This document shows positions 37,234 through 48,495 of a DNA stretch of 64,000 bases, in pieces (position 1 is the stretch's first letter; every line of letters begins with the position of its first letter). Source of the DNA: Tritrichomonas musculus. Lineage: Eukaryota; Parabasalia; Tritrichomonadida; Tritrichomonadidae. The stretch covers positions 2,108,001 to 2,172,000 of the forward strand of contig JAPFFF010000014.1 of assembly GCA_039105265.1 (NCBI GenBank), in the 5' to 3' direction. A model generated the notes under the pieces. The model searched no databases and was not told the DNA's origin. It saw nothing but the letters and a program-made list of their open reading frames with translations. The translations under genes were made by a program, and so were the position numbers.

Positions 37234-40200
37234 ATGCTTTTTTGCACGACCAAACCTAGATTTTCCGAATTAGCACTCGACGCTGATTCGATTGATACCA
37301 AAATTGATGATTTTGGTGGAAATTTTTCTGATGATGATGGAAATGGAACACCCGAATTTCGCAGTTTTTCGCCTCAAATTAGTACAGTAGATAGCCCTTT
37401 CAATATAAATTACAACAAACTCGCTACTTCTCCAATATCTCGCAACTCAAGAGAGATCAATTCAAAGACGCACCAAAACGGGGACCAGTTTGCCCCGAAC
37501 TCAACTCAATCAAATACACAGCCTCGATATGTTCCAAATGTTCCTCATAATCTTCCCGCGCAATACTCACCCACAGATCGAATTTCATATCCTACGGAGC
37601 AGCGGCACCCGCCGGTTGGACCTGCTCCTATCAACATACGGAGTACCTCACAGAGCGATTCCAACGTTTCCCCAGACTTTTCAGATTCCGAAGAATTTAG
37701 ATCAGATGCGCATCAAAGTGATTCTACGAGCCGACCAAATTGCGCCAGAAATCTCATAGTTCCTAATACACAAAGGACGACAGAGGTACTCCTGCAGTCA
37801 GGAGTACACTATAATCCGACGAATCCAGAGGGTGGTCAGAACCCCTCTTGGTTCGTCATTACGAGCGATCCTTCACTGGCTTCCCGTTCCCCTCTGAGTT
37901 ACCTTGCAAAGGATAAGTCAGTTGAAGGTGTATTGGTTGCCCGAGGACAAATGATCATTTCGAATGGGCAACCAATACTCGACCGAAACCGCCCGGCAGT
38001 ACCTGCTTCAGATGCAGAACTCAGCCAGAAGGTGCTCCTCCCTGAGACCTTCGTCCATCCGAGCACGGTTCCGGCGGTTCCATTCAATTTTTGCTCCTTC
38101 CCACGTTCGCCTTTTGTTTCCCATGTATACAATGTATTAAACTCGCTGGCGGTCTCATTCTCGTGCAACATCGGTTGCAATAATCACTTCACCGACTTTT
38201 CAAATCACATGTCAGTCATGAATACCAATATGTTCAATGTTAATAATAGTAATAGTTTCACTAATAATAGTTTCATTAATAATAATATCTCTAACTATAA
38301 TGTTTCTCATAACAATGTTAATCTTGTTCATCATAGCGTTGACGTCGACAACCAGACTGTCGAGTCAACTGCTCATGTAGCTCACCACAGCGTTGACGTC
38401 GACAATCGGGTTGTCGCGTCAATGGCTCATGTTGCTCATCATAGCGTTGACGTCGACAATCAGATTGTCGCGTCAACGGCACACGTGGTACATCATAATG
38501 TTGACGTTGACAATCAGATTGTCAAGTCAACAGCCCACGTCGCTCATCATTCTGTTGACGTTGACTATCAGACTGTCAAGTCAACAGCCCTCGTTGCTAA
38601 TCATTCTGTTGACGTTGACAATCAGATTGTCAAGTCAACAGCCCACGTCGCTCATCACGCTGTTGACGTTGACAATCAGACTGTCAAGTCAACAGCTCAC
38701 GTCGCTCATCACACTGTTGACGTTGACAATCAAACTGTCAAGTCAACAGCTCACGTCGCTCATCACGCTGTTGACGTTGACAATCAGATTGTCAAATCAA
38801 CAGCTCACGTCGCTCATCACGCTGTTGACGTTGACAATCAGATTGTCAAGTCAACAGCTCACGTCGCTCATCACGCTGTTGACGTTGACAATCAGATTGT
38901 CAAGTCAACAGCTCACGTCGCTCATCACGCTGTTGACGTTGACAATCAGATTGTCAAGTCAACAGCTCACGTCGCTCATCACGCTGTTGACGTTGACAAT
39001 CGGGTTGTCGCGTCAACAGCTCACGTCACTCACCACAACGTTGACGTTGACAACCAAACCGTCACGTCAACAGCTCACATCACGCATCATTCTGTTGGCG
39101 TTGACGATCGGGTTGTCACGTCAACTGCTCACATCGATCATCATCAAGTAGTCACGAAGGAGAAATTATTCACATCAGTGATTGAGGTACCTAAGTTTGT
39201 GTTCGAGATCAATGAGAAAGTGGTTCCACTATTTACTCTCTCTGGGAACCATTCGTTGCTTAACACATTCTCAAACAATAATTTCCTCGGATCTCGAACC
39301 AACTCCTTAGGTACTCAAACTACCAGTAACTCTTCTGGTACAAGCAGCGTTGTTAGTGGTGCTGAAGAGTTCACCGACGCTCATTCTCACTCTGAACACT
39401 CTGATCATTCCGATGATGACAATCACGGTGGTAGTGATGATAATCCTTCTTCACCTGTGGGTGACAATGTTTCCATTGATTGGATCGTGAGCGAACTGGC
39501 TGGTGTGGAGACCAAATCAGACATGAAGTCTCTCATTGATATCTTGCAGGTGGCAAACATCGACATTTCACCATTCGCAAACGTTAGCGACGTTGACACT
39601 CCTATCATTCTCCTCATGTATCAGAAAGACAGATGGTTAGGAGTTGGGCAGTTTTACTGCCCTTGCTGCGACAAAACGTTTCCCACATGTGCGTCCTTGT
39701 CTTTTCACCTCAAATCGACGCACACGACGAATAACATTCCTCTGGAGCAAGCGGCGTTCGAGTACATTGTCGGCAGGAAGCTGAGGTGGAAGATCGATTC
39801 ACCTCACCTTCCGCCTGACGCTTTTCACTATCGTACCATTCACGTTTGTCCGTGCAGCGACTGCGACTACTTGGTCAGCAGAGCGAACTCATTGAGCAGC
39901 CACATGGGCTCATCGCACCAGGACATGGAAGCGCTTAAACGTGAAGTTGGAGTCTTCTGGGCGATGAGCATTCTGCACGCTAAGAAACATCGAAAATTAC
40001 TTGTGGCTAGCGATGTGTACCATGACCTGCACGGTTCCTTGTGCATGAAATGCAAGGACTTCGTTGGTAGAGACAAAGCTACAGTCAAACAGCATACCAA
40101 CAGATCACATCCCCAGGCCAATGTTGAAGGTCATCGGGTTCAGGCAATCGACATCAGTATATCCGTTAAATGGCTTTCGCCTGAAACCGATGACGATGAA

Positions 40201-43200
40201 ATTCGTGAAGCCAACACTGACCTGGAGAGAATCAAGATTGTGAGGAGTGAGAACAGAGTCACTCAAGATGATGAGAGACAGATGCCAGTGCAACCTCGGG
40301 CAGACGAATCGGTGGATCTCCAAGTGATGGAAGATCGTCGTCGCGGGGAAGACTCACGCAGACGAAGACGACAGGCTGGGTTCATACCTGCCAACGAGAG
40401 ACTGCCTGAGGCGCACTTGCATTCAGTCTCTTCATCTAGCGAAGAAGATACTCACACAATTGATGAACATCCGGCTCACCCAGCGTCAGCTTCGATCGTG
40501 GACATTGAGAGTTGCCTGTCCAAAGCTGAGAATTGGAAGTCGAGGTGCATGAAGGAAGATGATGATTTCGTGCACCTCCCGAAGCTGTGGGGTGACCGTT
40601 TAGCGAAACACAGGAAAAAGTTCGAAGAAGTGTTTAACAGTGAAGTCAAGGATGTTCTCAATTGGTATAATGAAGCTATTAACCTCTCTGACTCTTTGGA
40701 AAAGAGCAGCCGAATGCTTCTCTGCGAAGGGATGATTTCGAAAATCATTCTCATTCTACGGAAGTCGATTAGGAAGTTCGTTCGTTCGGCACGGAGAGGT
40801 TCAGATAAGATTCGTCGCCCGCATTCCTTGGAGACACCGATTCAGATGAAGTCGGCCTCCAAATTCATCGCTGGTATTGAACTCCTGCATTCCCGCATTC
40901 ACATCACTGATGAAGATCTCGATCAACCTCAACGTAATGTCATCGCAGACATCAAAGAAAAGCTTGTTCGCTTTCTGTCACAGGCTCCTTTGGAGTTCTC
41001 TCAACTTCTTGGGAGTGGTGACTTGGACTCAATTGACGGTTTGATTTACGATGAGCATTACGATGAAAGGATGAAATTCATACGTGCCAAGCTAGAGGAA
41101 TTGGAGATTCTCAACAACTCTCCTTCCTCGCTTGGCTACAAGAAGTTCCTTCAGAAATTCTACGCTGAAGACGCCAAACGTACACTCGACTGGTTCGTGT
41201 TGAACGACGACACACCGGAATGTGTCGTCCCAGTCGAAGATTTCGAGAACGTGTACGGGTCCTCGTGGAGCGATGCTGCTGCTCTCGGGGATGACCCAGA
41301 TGGTGTTTACACTCTTCAGCGCAGAATTTCATCGAATAATTCTGATGAACTCAAATCACTCATCCTCAACGAAGAAGCTATTCTCAAAGCGGTCAGATCG
41401 AGATCCAATCTGTCTGCCGTCGGATGCGACGGCATTTCAAATGGTGTGTGGAAGGTTGGCGGGAGTGTCACGGCGACGATCATCAAGAATGTGTTGTGTT
41501 GCATGCTTGAAACGGGTCTCTTTCCGGAGGTGTTGAAAATGAACAAAACCGTCATGTTGTTTAAGAAAGGAGACCCTGACGACGCACATTCGTGGCGTCC
41601 TATCACCATCACTCCGACGATTTATCGGATGCTGATGTGTCACATCAGCCGCTCGCTTCAAACGCTGAATTCAAAACATAGGTTCATATCACCGAGTCAG
41701 AAAGGATTCATGCGTATTCCAGCTGGGGCGGCTGAGCATGCAACTGTGGTTGATGAGATGATACACGATGCTGCACGGAACCAAAAGTCACTCTACATCA
41801 CGACGATCGACTTTTCTGATGCATTTGGTTCCGTACCACATAAACTTATTAAAAAGAATCTTACAGACATTGGCTTTGATCTTTCTTTTGTTAAAACGAT
41901 TATTAATTCGTACAGAGACTCTTCGACGAAGATCATCAGCAACAACAGACGATCTAATTCTATCTGTTTTCGCAAAGGCGTCAAGCAAGGTTGTCCGCTG
42001 AGTCCGACGTTATTCAACATTTGTATCGAACCTCTCCTCGCGCGGTTGAACGCTTGCAAGGAGGACGGTTATCATTGGTTGGACTCAGCGACAACCGTTC
42101 AAGCTTACGCCGATGACATAATCGTGTTCTCGGACTCGGAAGTCGGGATGAAGAACTTGCTTTCGGTCGTGGAGCACTTCTGCAGTTATGCTGGCGACAT
42201 GAAGATCAACTGCAAGAAGTGCCACGCTTTCACATACATTGCTCACAATGGTTCTCGCAGTGTGTTGAACGACAACTTCACCATTGCTGGAGGACGTATT
42301 GATAACATCAGTATTCAGAACAATACAACGTATCTCGGACTTCCAATCGCGTGCAAATCTTCGCAGCGTAAACATCACGTTTTTCGGCGAATCGAAGACA
42401 TGACGAAGGACGTCATTCGAATTACTAGCAGCGCTCTTCGGTTCACACAAGCGGTTGACGCCATCAAACGGTTCGTGATTCCCAAGATTGACTACGAACT
42501 GATGGCGAACACAGCACCGACAAATTGCCTCAGTCGATTAGATGAACTCATTCGGGGCAAGCTGTCCAAAATGATCGGTGCTGCTGGTATTCCAACCGCC
42601 TGGTTCTACACGACGAAAAACGATGGCGGTCTTTACATACAGAAACTCACAGATCGCCAGAAAGCTCTCACTATCAGACTCTACATTGCTTTGATGGAGT
42701 CTAACGATAAAAGCATCCGTGATATGGTCAAGGCTTCTGATGAAGCCGAGATCATCTTCAGGGATGCTACCATCGACTTGACTTCACCGTTCTTGCACCT
42801 AAAAGTTAAAGACAATGGTGCGTTAGATGCAAAGCGTAACCGCGGGACGTCGAACATCTTAGCCCGATGTGTTAAAGCTTTGCACGACGCTAACATGGGT
42901 CTGATACTCAAAGATGATATGTTTACGCTCAAAGATCTGAATAGTAATGTCACATTTGATGTTAACACCTCTAATGTTGTTAAACACATCATGAAAGTCA
43001 TGAGTGACCGTTACTATTCAGATCTTTGTCAGCACAAGATGAGAGGACATACATTCACGACATTGAAAAACTCACCATTGAGAAACTACTTCATGAAGCC
43101 CAATGCTTTGATGGCGGACTCTGTTGTCAGATTCGCTATCAAAGCACGTACGAATACGCTCATGACAGCATCACTTGCTGCTCACAGAAACCCTCAAATG

Positions 43201-44160
43201 AGTAACCGTTGCACTCGTTGTGGACAGATTGAAACTCTCAATCACATCTTAAACGGGTGCAAGCGGTGCAAACACAAATTCACAAAGAGACACGACGAAG
43301 TTGTCAAGGTACTTTGCAAGTACCTTACCGAAAAGAAGAGAGTCATCGTGCATTGTAACCAAAGTGTTCGTGGACGCAGCAACGAACACATCACTGGTGA
43401 CTCTGCTTCTCTCAGACCAGATGTATGGTGGTGGGACGGTGACCAGCTGAAGATAGCTGAATTCACCATCCCATACGGAATGTTATCTGGCGATGATGAT
43501 GAATCCACCTTAGTCATACGACGCAGAGAGAAGTTGAACAAGTACCAGAAGCTTGTCGATGATTGCAGAAACCAGTTGAACTGCAATGTGTCGCTATTTG
43601 TGTTCATTGTCTCCTCCCTCGGTGCAATACCCGATGACACCATTAATGAACTCAAGAAAGTGACAGTCACGACCAAAGACGCACTCAAACTTGCAGGGAG
43701 GATGGTAGCAGCCGCTTTACGGGAATCTATGATATTGTACATTGATACTAAGATTAAGAAGAGGGTTAACGACAACAATGAAGATGAAGATAACGATAAC
43801 GATAACGATAATGGTAACGATTATGATAACGATGTTGAAAATGTTAATGTTCTTGATACTGATGGTGACGATGATTCTAATGATCTCAATGATACTAGCT
43901 CCAATGTTACCGACGGGGAGTCCGCAGACGATGAGTACAACTCTGTCAACATCCTGGACGACGAAGAATGGCGGGAACTCATTGATGCAAGTGCGGATGT
44001 TGACAGGTCGGGCCCCCCGTCTGAGCTTGACACTACTGATGATGAAACTGACGTACTGGAAAATCCAGGCACCACCCCACTATGGAACCAAACTCAAGGT
44101 GCCGACCCTGCCTCCGCTACCGAAGAGGAGGGAGTCCAACACTCCTCTTCTGAATTTTAG
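37234..44160 (+). CDS. LINE polyprotein, copy C (intact)
   Basis: This intact 2308-residue protein has the same domains as copy B. The differences I can see from copy B are Tyr to Phe in VTFDVN, Ser to Arg in SPLRNYF, Lys to Arg in DDCRNQL and His to Gln in WNQTQG, all in the C-terminal third. The last three of these are shared with the truncated copy E, so C and E have a close common source. All catalytic motifs (YADD, PD...E...K, zinc ligands) are present, so B and C are the two candidates in this window for activity. Confidence 0.92.
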   Translation: MLFCTTKPRFSELALDADSIDTKIDDFGGNFSDDDGNGTPEFRSFSPQISTVDSPFNINYNKLATSPISRNSREINSKTHQNGDQFAPNSTQSNTQPRYVPNVPHNLPAQYSPTDRISYPTEQRHPPVGPAPINIRSTSQSDSNVSPDFSDSEEFRSDAHQSDSTSRPNCARNLIVPNTQRTTEVLLQSGVHYNPTNPEGGQNPSWFVITSDPSLASRSPLSYLAKDKSVEGVLVARGQMIISNGQPILDRNRPAVPASDAELSQKVLLPETFVHPSTVPAVPFNFCSFPRSPFVSHVYNVLNSLAVSFSCNIGCNNHFTDFSNHMSVMNTNMFNVNNSNSFTNNSFINNNISNYNVSHNNVNLVHHSVDVDNQTVESTAHVAHHSVDVDNRVVASMAHVAHHSVDVDNQIVASTAHVVHHNVDVDNQIVKSTAHVAHHSVDVDYQTVKSTALVANHSVDVDNQIVKSTAHVAHHAVDVDNQTVKSTAHVAHHTVDVDNQTVKSTAHVAHHAVDVDNQIVKSTAHVAHHAVDVDNQIVKSTAHVAHHAVDVDNQIVKSTAHVAHHAVDVDNQIVKSTAHVAHHAVDVDNRVVASTAHVTHHNVDVDNQTVTSTAHITHHSVGVDDRVVTSTAHIDHHQVVTKEKLFTSVIEVPKFVFEINEKVVPLFTLSGNHSLLNTFSNNNFLGSRTNSLGTQTTSNSSGTSSVVSGAEEFTDAHSHSEHSDHSDDDNHGGSDDNPSSPVGDNVSIDWIVSELAGVETKSDMKSLIDILQVANIDISPFANVSDVDTPIILLMYQKDRWLGVGQFYCPCCDKTFPTCASLSFHLKSTHTTNNIPLEQAAFEYIVGRKLRWKIDSPHLPPDAFHYRTIHVCPCSDCDYLVSRANSLSSHMGSSHQDMEALKREVGVFWAMSILHAKKHRKLLVASDVYHDLHGSLCMKCKDFVGRDKATVKQHTNRSHPQANVEGHRVQAIDISISVKWLSPETDDDEIREANTDLERIKIVRSENRVTQDDERQMPVQPRADESVDLQVMEDRRRGEDSRRRRRQAGFIPANERLPEAHLHSVSSSSEEDTHTIDEHPAHPASASIVDIESCLSKAENWKSRCMKEDDDFVHLPKLWGDRLAKHRKKFEEVFNSEVKDVLNWYNEAINLSDSLEKSSRMLLCEGMISKIILILRKSIRKFVRSARRGSDKIRRPHSLETPIQMKSASKFIAGIELLHSRIHITDEDLDQPQRNVIADIKEKLVRFLSQAPLEFSQLLGSGDLDSIDGLIYDEHYDERMKFIRAKLEELEILNNSPSSLGYKKFLQKFYAEDAKRTLDWFVLNDDTPECVVPVEDFENVYGSSWSDAAALGDDPDGVYTLQRRISSNNSDELKSLILNEEAILKAVRSRSNLSAVGCDGISNGVWKVGGSVTATIIKNVLCCMLETGLFPEVLKMNKTVMLFKKGDPDDAHSWRPITITPTIYRMLMCHISRSLQTLNSKHRFISPSQKGFMRIPAGAAEHATVVDEMIHDAARNQKSLYITTIDFSDAFGSVPHKLIKKNLTDIGFDLSFVKTIINSYRDSSTKIISNNRRSNSICFRKGVKQGCPLSPTLFNICIEPLLARLNACKEDGYHWLDSATTVQAYADDIIVFSDSEVGMKNLLSVVEHFCSYAGDMKINCKKCHAFTYIAHNGSRSVLNDNFTIAGGRIDNISIQNNTTYLGLPIACKSSQRKHHVFRRIEDMTKDVIRITSSALRFTQAVDAIKRFVIPKIDYELMANTAPTNCLSRLDELIRGKLSKMIGAAGIPTAWFYTTKNDGGLYIQKLTDRQKALTIRLYIALMESNDKSIRDMVKASDEAEIIFRDATIDLTSPFLHLKVKDNGALDAKRNRGTSNILARCVKALHDANMGLILKDDMFTLKDLNSNVTFDVNTSNVVKHIMKVMSDRYYSDLCQHKMRGHTFTTLKNSPLRNYFMKPNALMADSVVRFAIKARTNTLMTASLAAHRNPQMSNRCTRCGQIETLNHILNGCKRCKHKFTKRHDEVVKVLCKYLTEKKRVIVHCNQSVRGRSNEHITGDSASLRPDVWWWDGDQLKIAEFTIPYGMLSGDDDESTLVIRRREKLNKYQKLVDDCRNQLNCNVSLFVFIVSSLGAIPDDTINELKKVTVTTKDALKLAGRMVAAALRESMILYIDTKIKKRVNDNNEDEDNDNDNDNGNDYDNDVENVNVLDTDGDDDSNDLNDTSSNVTDGESADDEYNSVNILDDEEWRELIDASADVDRSGPPSELDTTDDETDVLENPGTTPLWNQTQGADPASATEEEGVQHSSSEF
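38329..39138 (+). repeat. 15 x 54-bp tandem hairpin array in LINE copy C
   Basis: Same number and order of unit variants as copy B, showing that the array moves with the element. Confidence 0.88.
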
Positions 44161-44265
44161 GCAGATTTTTTATTGGGGCCCGCCCCTTTTATTTTATTGT
44201 GAGTGAATCATCACTCTCGTTTATTAGTATTTTATACTTACTCTAATGATTAATAAACGAATTTA

Positions 44266-44289
44266 CCACACGGGAGGAGATTTTTTTTT
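44266..44289 (+). repeat. 24-bp tRNA-Asn-derived junction block (C|D1)
   Basis: CCACACGGGAGGAGA plus nine T, here followed by the start of the short element D instead of a LINE. Confidence 0.9.
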
Positions 44290-45338
44290 CATTTTTATTT
44301 TCGAGGTTTACGCAGGCAATAACTAGATATTCGTAATCAGTGCACTGAGCTGATTCGTATGGTGCCCTCAGATCGTTGTTTCGTCCGAATTTTCCAAACT
44401 GATTTCAATTATATGTAGGGTCACCTCACTAAGTCCGACCACTGGACTTACCACAATATTATACTGTTGTTTCTTATCTCATATTATCAATCTCAGCTCT
44501 TAACGTTATATCTCATACTCAATCAGTTATATGCAATTTCTAATATACCTCTCAAAACTTACTCTAATGATATTATACTCTTCCTTCTCACTTTGTTTAT
44601 TCCAGTTTCCTTCGATCGCGCCTTTCTGTTCCCTCGGTTTCCCACTTTTCATGACTCCATTCTCATTTTACAATTTCTCTCAATATTCTCAAATATACAA
44701 GGCGTTATACAATATGAAGACGATTCTCACGGACAGATCGAAGTAAATTGCTACTTATTTTTACTCTTTTAGTTTATTCTATTTTATATATGGAGTCATC
44801 TTTCAGTGAGTCTACTTGTGATTTCAATGATCACACTGCCTTGATGAAAGAATCAAAAGACAGCAGTCAACAAGCGTCTACGGTAAAGGATCTCCGCAAG
44901 ATGCTGCCTGACACATGTCGCGTGACTCTACTGAAGGGCGCTCAATGAGCCCGTTCGTTCTCTCATTTAAGTTCTTGTTCAATTGTTTTATCCGTTACTC
45001 ATTGTTCCTCATTTTCAGATCTCAATCTGATATCCTCAGTTACTTTGTTACATTGTTTCAAGTTCTTTGTTCTTTAGACGCGTTGTTTTACATCAGACTC
45101 GGAAACCATCGCTGGTTGTAACACAACCCGTCCTCTGAATGATCTGTGTTGCTCAATGATCATTTTTTGGCGACCGTTTATTCCAAGTCTGACTCATTAC
45201 TTGAAGTCTTTTTGGACCTTTTAACTTCAAGTTTTACCTTTTTCCTTTTATTTTCCTTTTTTTTCTTAAAGCTTATGCCTAGCTTTTTTTATTAATTGCT
45301 TAATCGCAAAACTCTTAAAGCATTTAATAAACATTTAT
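44290..45338 (+). mobile_element. Non-autonomous element D, copy D1 (~1.05 kb)
   Basis: This repeat family of about 1.05 kb is found three times in the window, always right after a tRNA-Asn block. Its first ~100 bases align with the first ~90 bases of the LINE: AACTAGATATTCGTAATCAG against AACCTAGATTTTCCGAATTAG, then a shared GCTGATTCG. Its last bases (TTAATAAACATTTA) resemble the LINE 3' end. The middle is unrelated and lacks the reverse transcriptase. It has stems ACTTGAAGT/ACTTCAAGT (45199-45207 with 45234-45242) and AAAGCT/AGCTTT (45268-45273 with 45281-45286). Probably it moves with the LINE's machinery, as SINE-like or internally deleted LINE partners do; that is inference. D1 ends against a different tRNA-Asn target variant (GGGAAGAG). 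Confidence 0.8.
44790..44948 (+). CDS. Short conserved ORF in element D1 (doubtful)
   Basis: A frame starting MESSFSES and ending LLKGAQ (52 residues) is kept in all three D copies (also 53601-53759 and 61833-61991) with two substitutions seen (Thr/Ala; Phe/Tyr). It is charged and without a recognised domain. It may be a relic of a coding region of the parent element, or chance: the copies are too similar overall to prove selection. Confidence 0.25.
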   Translation: MESSFSESTCDFNDHTALMKESKDSSQQASTVKDLRKMLPDTCRVTLLKGAQ

Positions 45339-45399
45339 CCACACGGGAAGAGATTTTTTGATTTTTTTTTTTATTTCATGATCAATTCATTTACCTTGA
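45339..45399 (+). repeat. Long target duplication before copy E, left copy (61 bp)
   Basis: It begins CCACACGGGAAGAGA, then T6, GA, a T-run, and continues ATTTCATGATCAATTCATTT to CCTTGA. The right copy is 48609-48667. They differ only by two T in the homopolymer. The block is the 3' end of a tRNA-Asn gene plus about 45 bases of its downstream flank. Confidence 0.92.
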
Positions 45400-45406
45400 T
45401 GAAAGG

Positions 45407-46434
45407 ATGAAATTCATACGTGCCAAGCTAGAGGAATTGGAGATTCTCAACAACTCTCCTTCCTCGCTTGGCTACAAGAAGTTCCTTCAGAAATTCTACG
45501 CGGAAGACGCCAAACGTACACTCGACTGGTTCGTGTTGAACGACGACACACCGGAATGTGTCGTCCCAGTCGAAGATTTCGAGAACGTGTACGGGTCCTC
45601 GTGGAGCGATGCTGCTGCTCTCGGGGATGACCCAGATGGTGTTTACACTATTCAGCGCAGAATTTCATCGAATAATTCTGATGAACTCAAATCACTCATC
45701 CTCAACGAAGAAGCTATTCTCAAAGCGGTCAGATCGAGATCCAATCTGTCTGCCGTCGGATGCGACGGCATTTCAAATGGTGTGTGGAAGGTTGGCGGGA
45801 GTGTCACGGCGACGATCATCAAGAATGTGTTGTGTTGCATGCTTGACACGGGTCTCTTTCCGGAGGTGTTGAAAATGAACAAAACCGTCATGTTGTTTAA
45901 GAAAGGAGACCCTGACGACGCCCATTCGTGGCGTCCTATCACCATCACTCCGACGATTTATCGGATGCTGATGTGTCACATCAGCCGCTCGCTTCAAACG
46001 CTGAATTCAAAACATAGGTTCATATCACCGAGTCAGAAAGGATTCATGCGTATTCCAGCTGGGGCGGCTGAGCATGCAACTGTGGTTGATGAGATGATAC
46101 ACGATGCTGCACGGAACCAAAAGTCACTCTACATCACGACGATCGACTTTTCTGATGCATTTGGTTCCGTACCACATAAACTTATTAAAAAGAATCTTAC
46201 AGACATTGGCTTTGATCTTTCTTTTGTTAAAACGATTATTAATTCGTACAGAGACTCTTCGACAAAGATCATCAGCAACAACAGACGATCTAATTCTATC
46301 TGTTTTCGCAAAGGCGTCAAGCAAGGTTGTCCGCTGAGTCCGACGTTATTCAACATTTGTATCGAACCTCTCCTCGCGCGGTTGAACGCTTGCAAGGAGG
46401 ACGGTTATCATTGGTTGGACTCAGCGACAACCGT
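45407..46434 (+). pseudogene. LINE copy E polyprotein remnant, first part (reverse transcriptase)
   Basis: Holds the pre-RT linker and reverse transcriptase blocks up to just before YADD. One T missing at 46434-46435 (ACCGTCAAG for ACCGTTCAAG) shifts the frame, which then closes at 46456. Together with the 5' truncation this makes the copy dead. Confidence 0.9.
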
Positions 46435-48495
46435 CAAGCTTACGCCGATGACATAATCGTGTTCTCGGACTCGGAAGTCGGGATGAAGAACTTGCTTTCG
46501 GTCGTGGAGCACTTCTGCAGTTATGCAGGCGACATGAAGATCAACTGCAAGAAGTGCCACGCTTTCACATACATTGCTCACAATGGTTCTCGCAGTGTGT
46601 TGAACGACAACTTCACCATTGCTGGAGGACGTATTGATAACATCAGCATTCAGAACAATACAACGTATCTCGGACTTCCAATCGCGTGCAAATCTTCACA
46701 GCGTAAACATCACGTTTTTCGGCGAATCGAAGACATGACGAAGGACGTCATTCGAATTACTGGCAGCGCTCTTCGGTTCACACAAGCGGTTGACGCCATC
46801 AAACGGTTCGTGATTCCCAAGATTGACTACGAACTGATGGCGAACACAGCACCGACAAATTGCCTCAGTCGCTTAGATGAACTCATTCGGGGCAGGCTGT
46901 CCAAAATGATCGGTGCTGCTGGTATTCCAACCGCCTGGTTCTACACGACGAAAAACGATGGCGGTCTTTACATACAGAAACTCACAGATCGCCAGAAAGC
47001 TCTCACTATCAGACTCTACATTGCTTTGATGGAGTCTAACGATAAAAGCATCCGTGATATGGTCAAGGCTTCTGATGAAGCCGAGATCATCTTCAGGGAT
47101 GCTACCATCGACTTGACTTCACCGTTCTTGCACCTGAAAGTTAAAGACAATGGTGCGTTAGATGCAAAGCGTAACCGCGGGACGTCGAACATCTTAGCCC
47201 GATGTGTTAAAGCTTTGCACGACGCTAACATGGGTCTGATACTCAAAGATGATATGTTTACGCTCAAAGATCTGAATAGTAATGTCACATTTGATGTTAA
47301 CACCTCTAATGTTGTTAAACACATCATGAAAGTCATGAGTGACCGTTACTATTCAGATCTTTGTCAGCACAAGATGAGAGGACATACATTCACGACATTG
47401 AAAAACTCACCATTGAGAAACTACTTCATGAAGCCCAATGCTTTGATGGCGGACTCTGTTGTCAGATTCGCTATCAAAGCACGTACGAATACGCTCATGA
47501 CAGCATCACTTACTGCTCACAGAAACCCTCAAATGAGTAACCGTTGCACTCGTTGTGGACAGATTGAAACTCTCAATCACATCTTAAACGGGTGCAAGCG
47601 GTGCAAACACAAATTCACAAAGAGACACGACGAAGTTGTCAAGGTACTTTGCAAGTACCTCACCGAAAAGAAGAGAGTCATCGTGCATTGTAACCAAAGT
47701 GTTCGTGGACGCAGCAACGAACACATCACTGGTGACTCTGCTTCTCTCAGACCAGATGTATGGTGGTGGGACGGTGACCAGCTGAAGATAGCTGAATTCA
47801 CCATCCCATACGGAATGTTATCTGGCGATGATGATGAATCCACCTTAGTCATACGACGCAGAGAGAAGTTGAACAAGTACCAGAAGCTTGTCGATGATTG
47901 CAGAAACCAGTTGAACTGCAATGTGTCGCTATTTGTGTTCATTGTCTCCTCCCTCGGTGCAATACCCGATGACACCATCAATGAACTCAAGAAAGTGACA
48001 GTCACGACCAAAGACGCACTCAAACTTGCAGGGAGGATGGTAGCAGCCGCTTTACTGGAATCTATGATATTGTACATTGATACTAAGATTAAGAAGAGGG
48101 TTAACGACAACAATGAAGATGAAGATAACGATAACGATAACGATAATGGTAACGATTATGATAACGATGTTGAAAATGTTAATGTTCTTGATACTGATGG
48201 TGACGATGATTCTAATGATCTCAATGATACTAGCTCCAATGTTACCGACGGGGAGTCCGCAGACGATGAGTACAACTCTGTCAACATCCTGGACGACGAA
48301 GAATGGCGGGAACTCATTGATGCAAGTGCGGATGTTGACAGGTCGGGCCCCCCGTCTGAGCTTGACACTACTGATGATGAAACTGACGTACTGGAAAATC
48401 CAGGCACCACCCCACTATGGAACCAAACTCAAGGTGCCGACCCTGCCTCCGCTACCGAAGAGGAGGGAGTCCAACACTCCTCTTCTGAATTTTAG
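46435..48495 (+). pseudogene. LINE copy E polyprotein remnant, second part (YADD to endonuclease)
   Basis: Continues in the shifted frame with AYADDIIVFSD, the thumb, CCHC knuckle, PD-type endonuclease and acidic tail. Private changes include ITGSALR for ITSSALR, RGRLSK for RGKLSK, TAHRNP for AAHRNP and LLESM for LRESM. Confidence 0.9.

Larger units (their letters stand above)
37223..44265 (+). mobile_element. R2-like tRNA-targeted LINE, copy C (full length)
   Basis: Same structure as copy B, one period (7067 bp) downstream. It ends in the form AATAAACGAATTTA, as in E and F, rather than AATAAATGAATTTA as in A and B. Confidence 0.93.

Noticed and set aside
44467-44772. 101- and 71-codon frames in element D
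   Set aside because: Low-complexity hydrophobic frames overlapping each other, with no domain and no independent conservation beyond that of the DNA.
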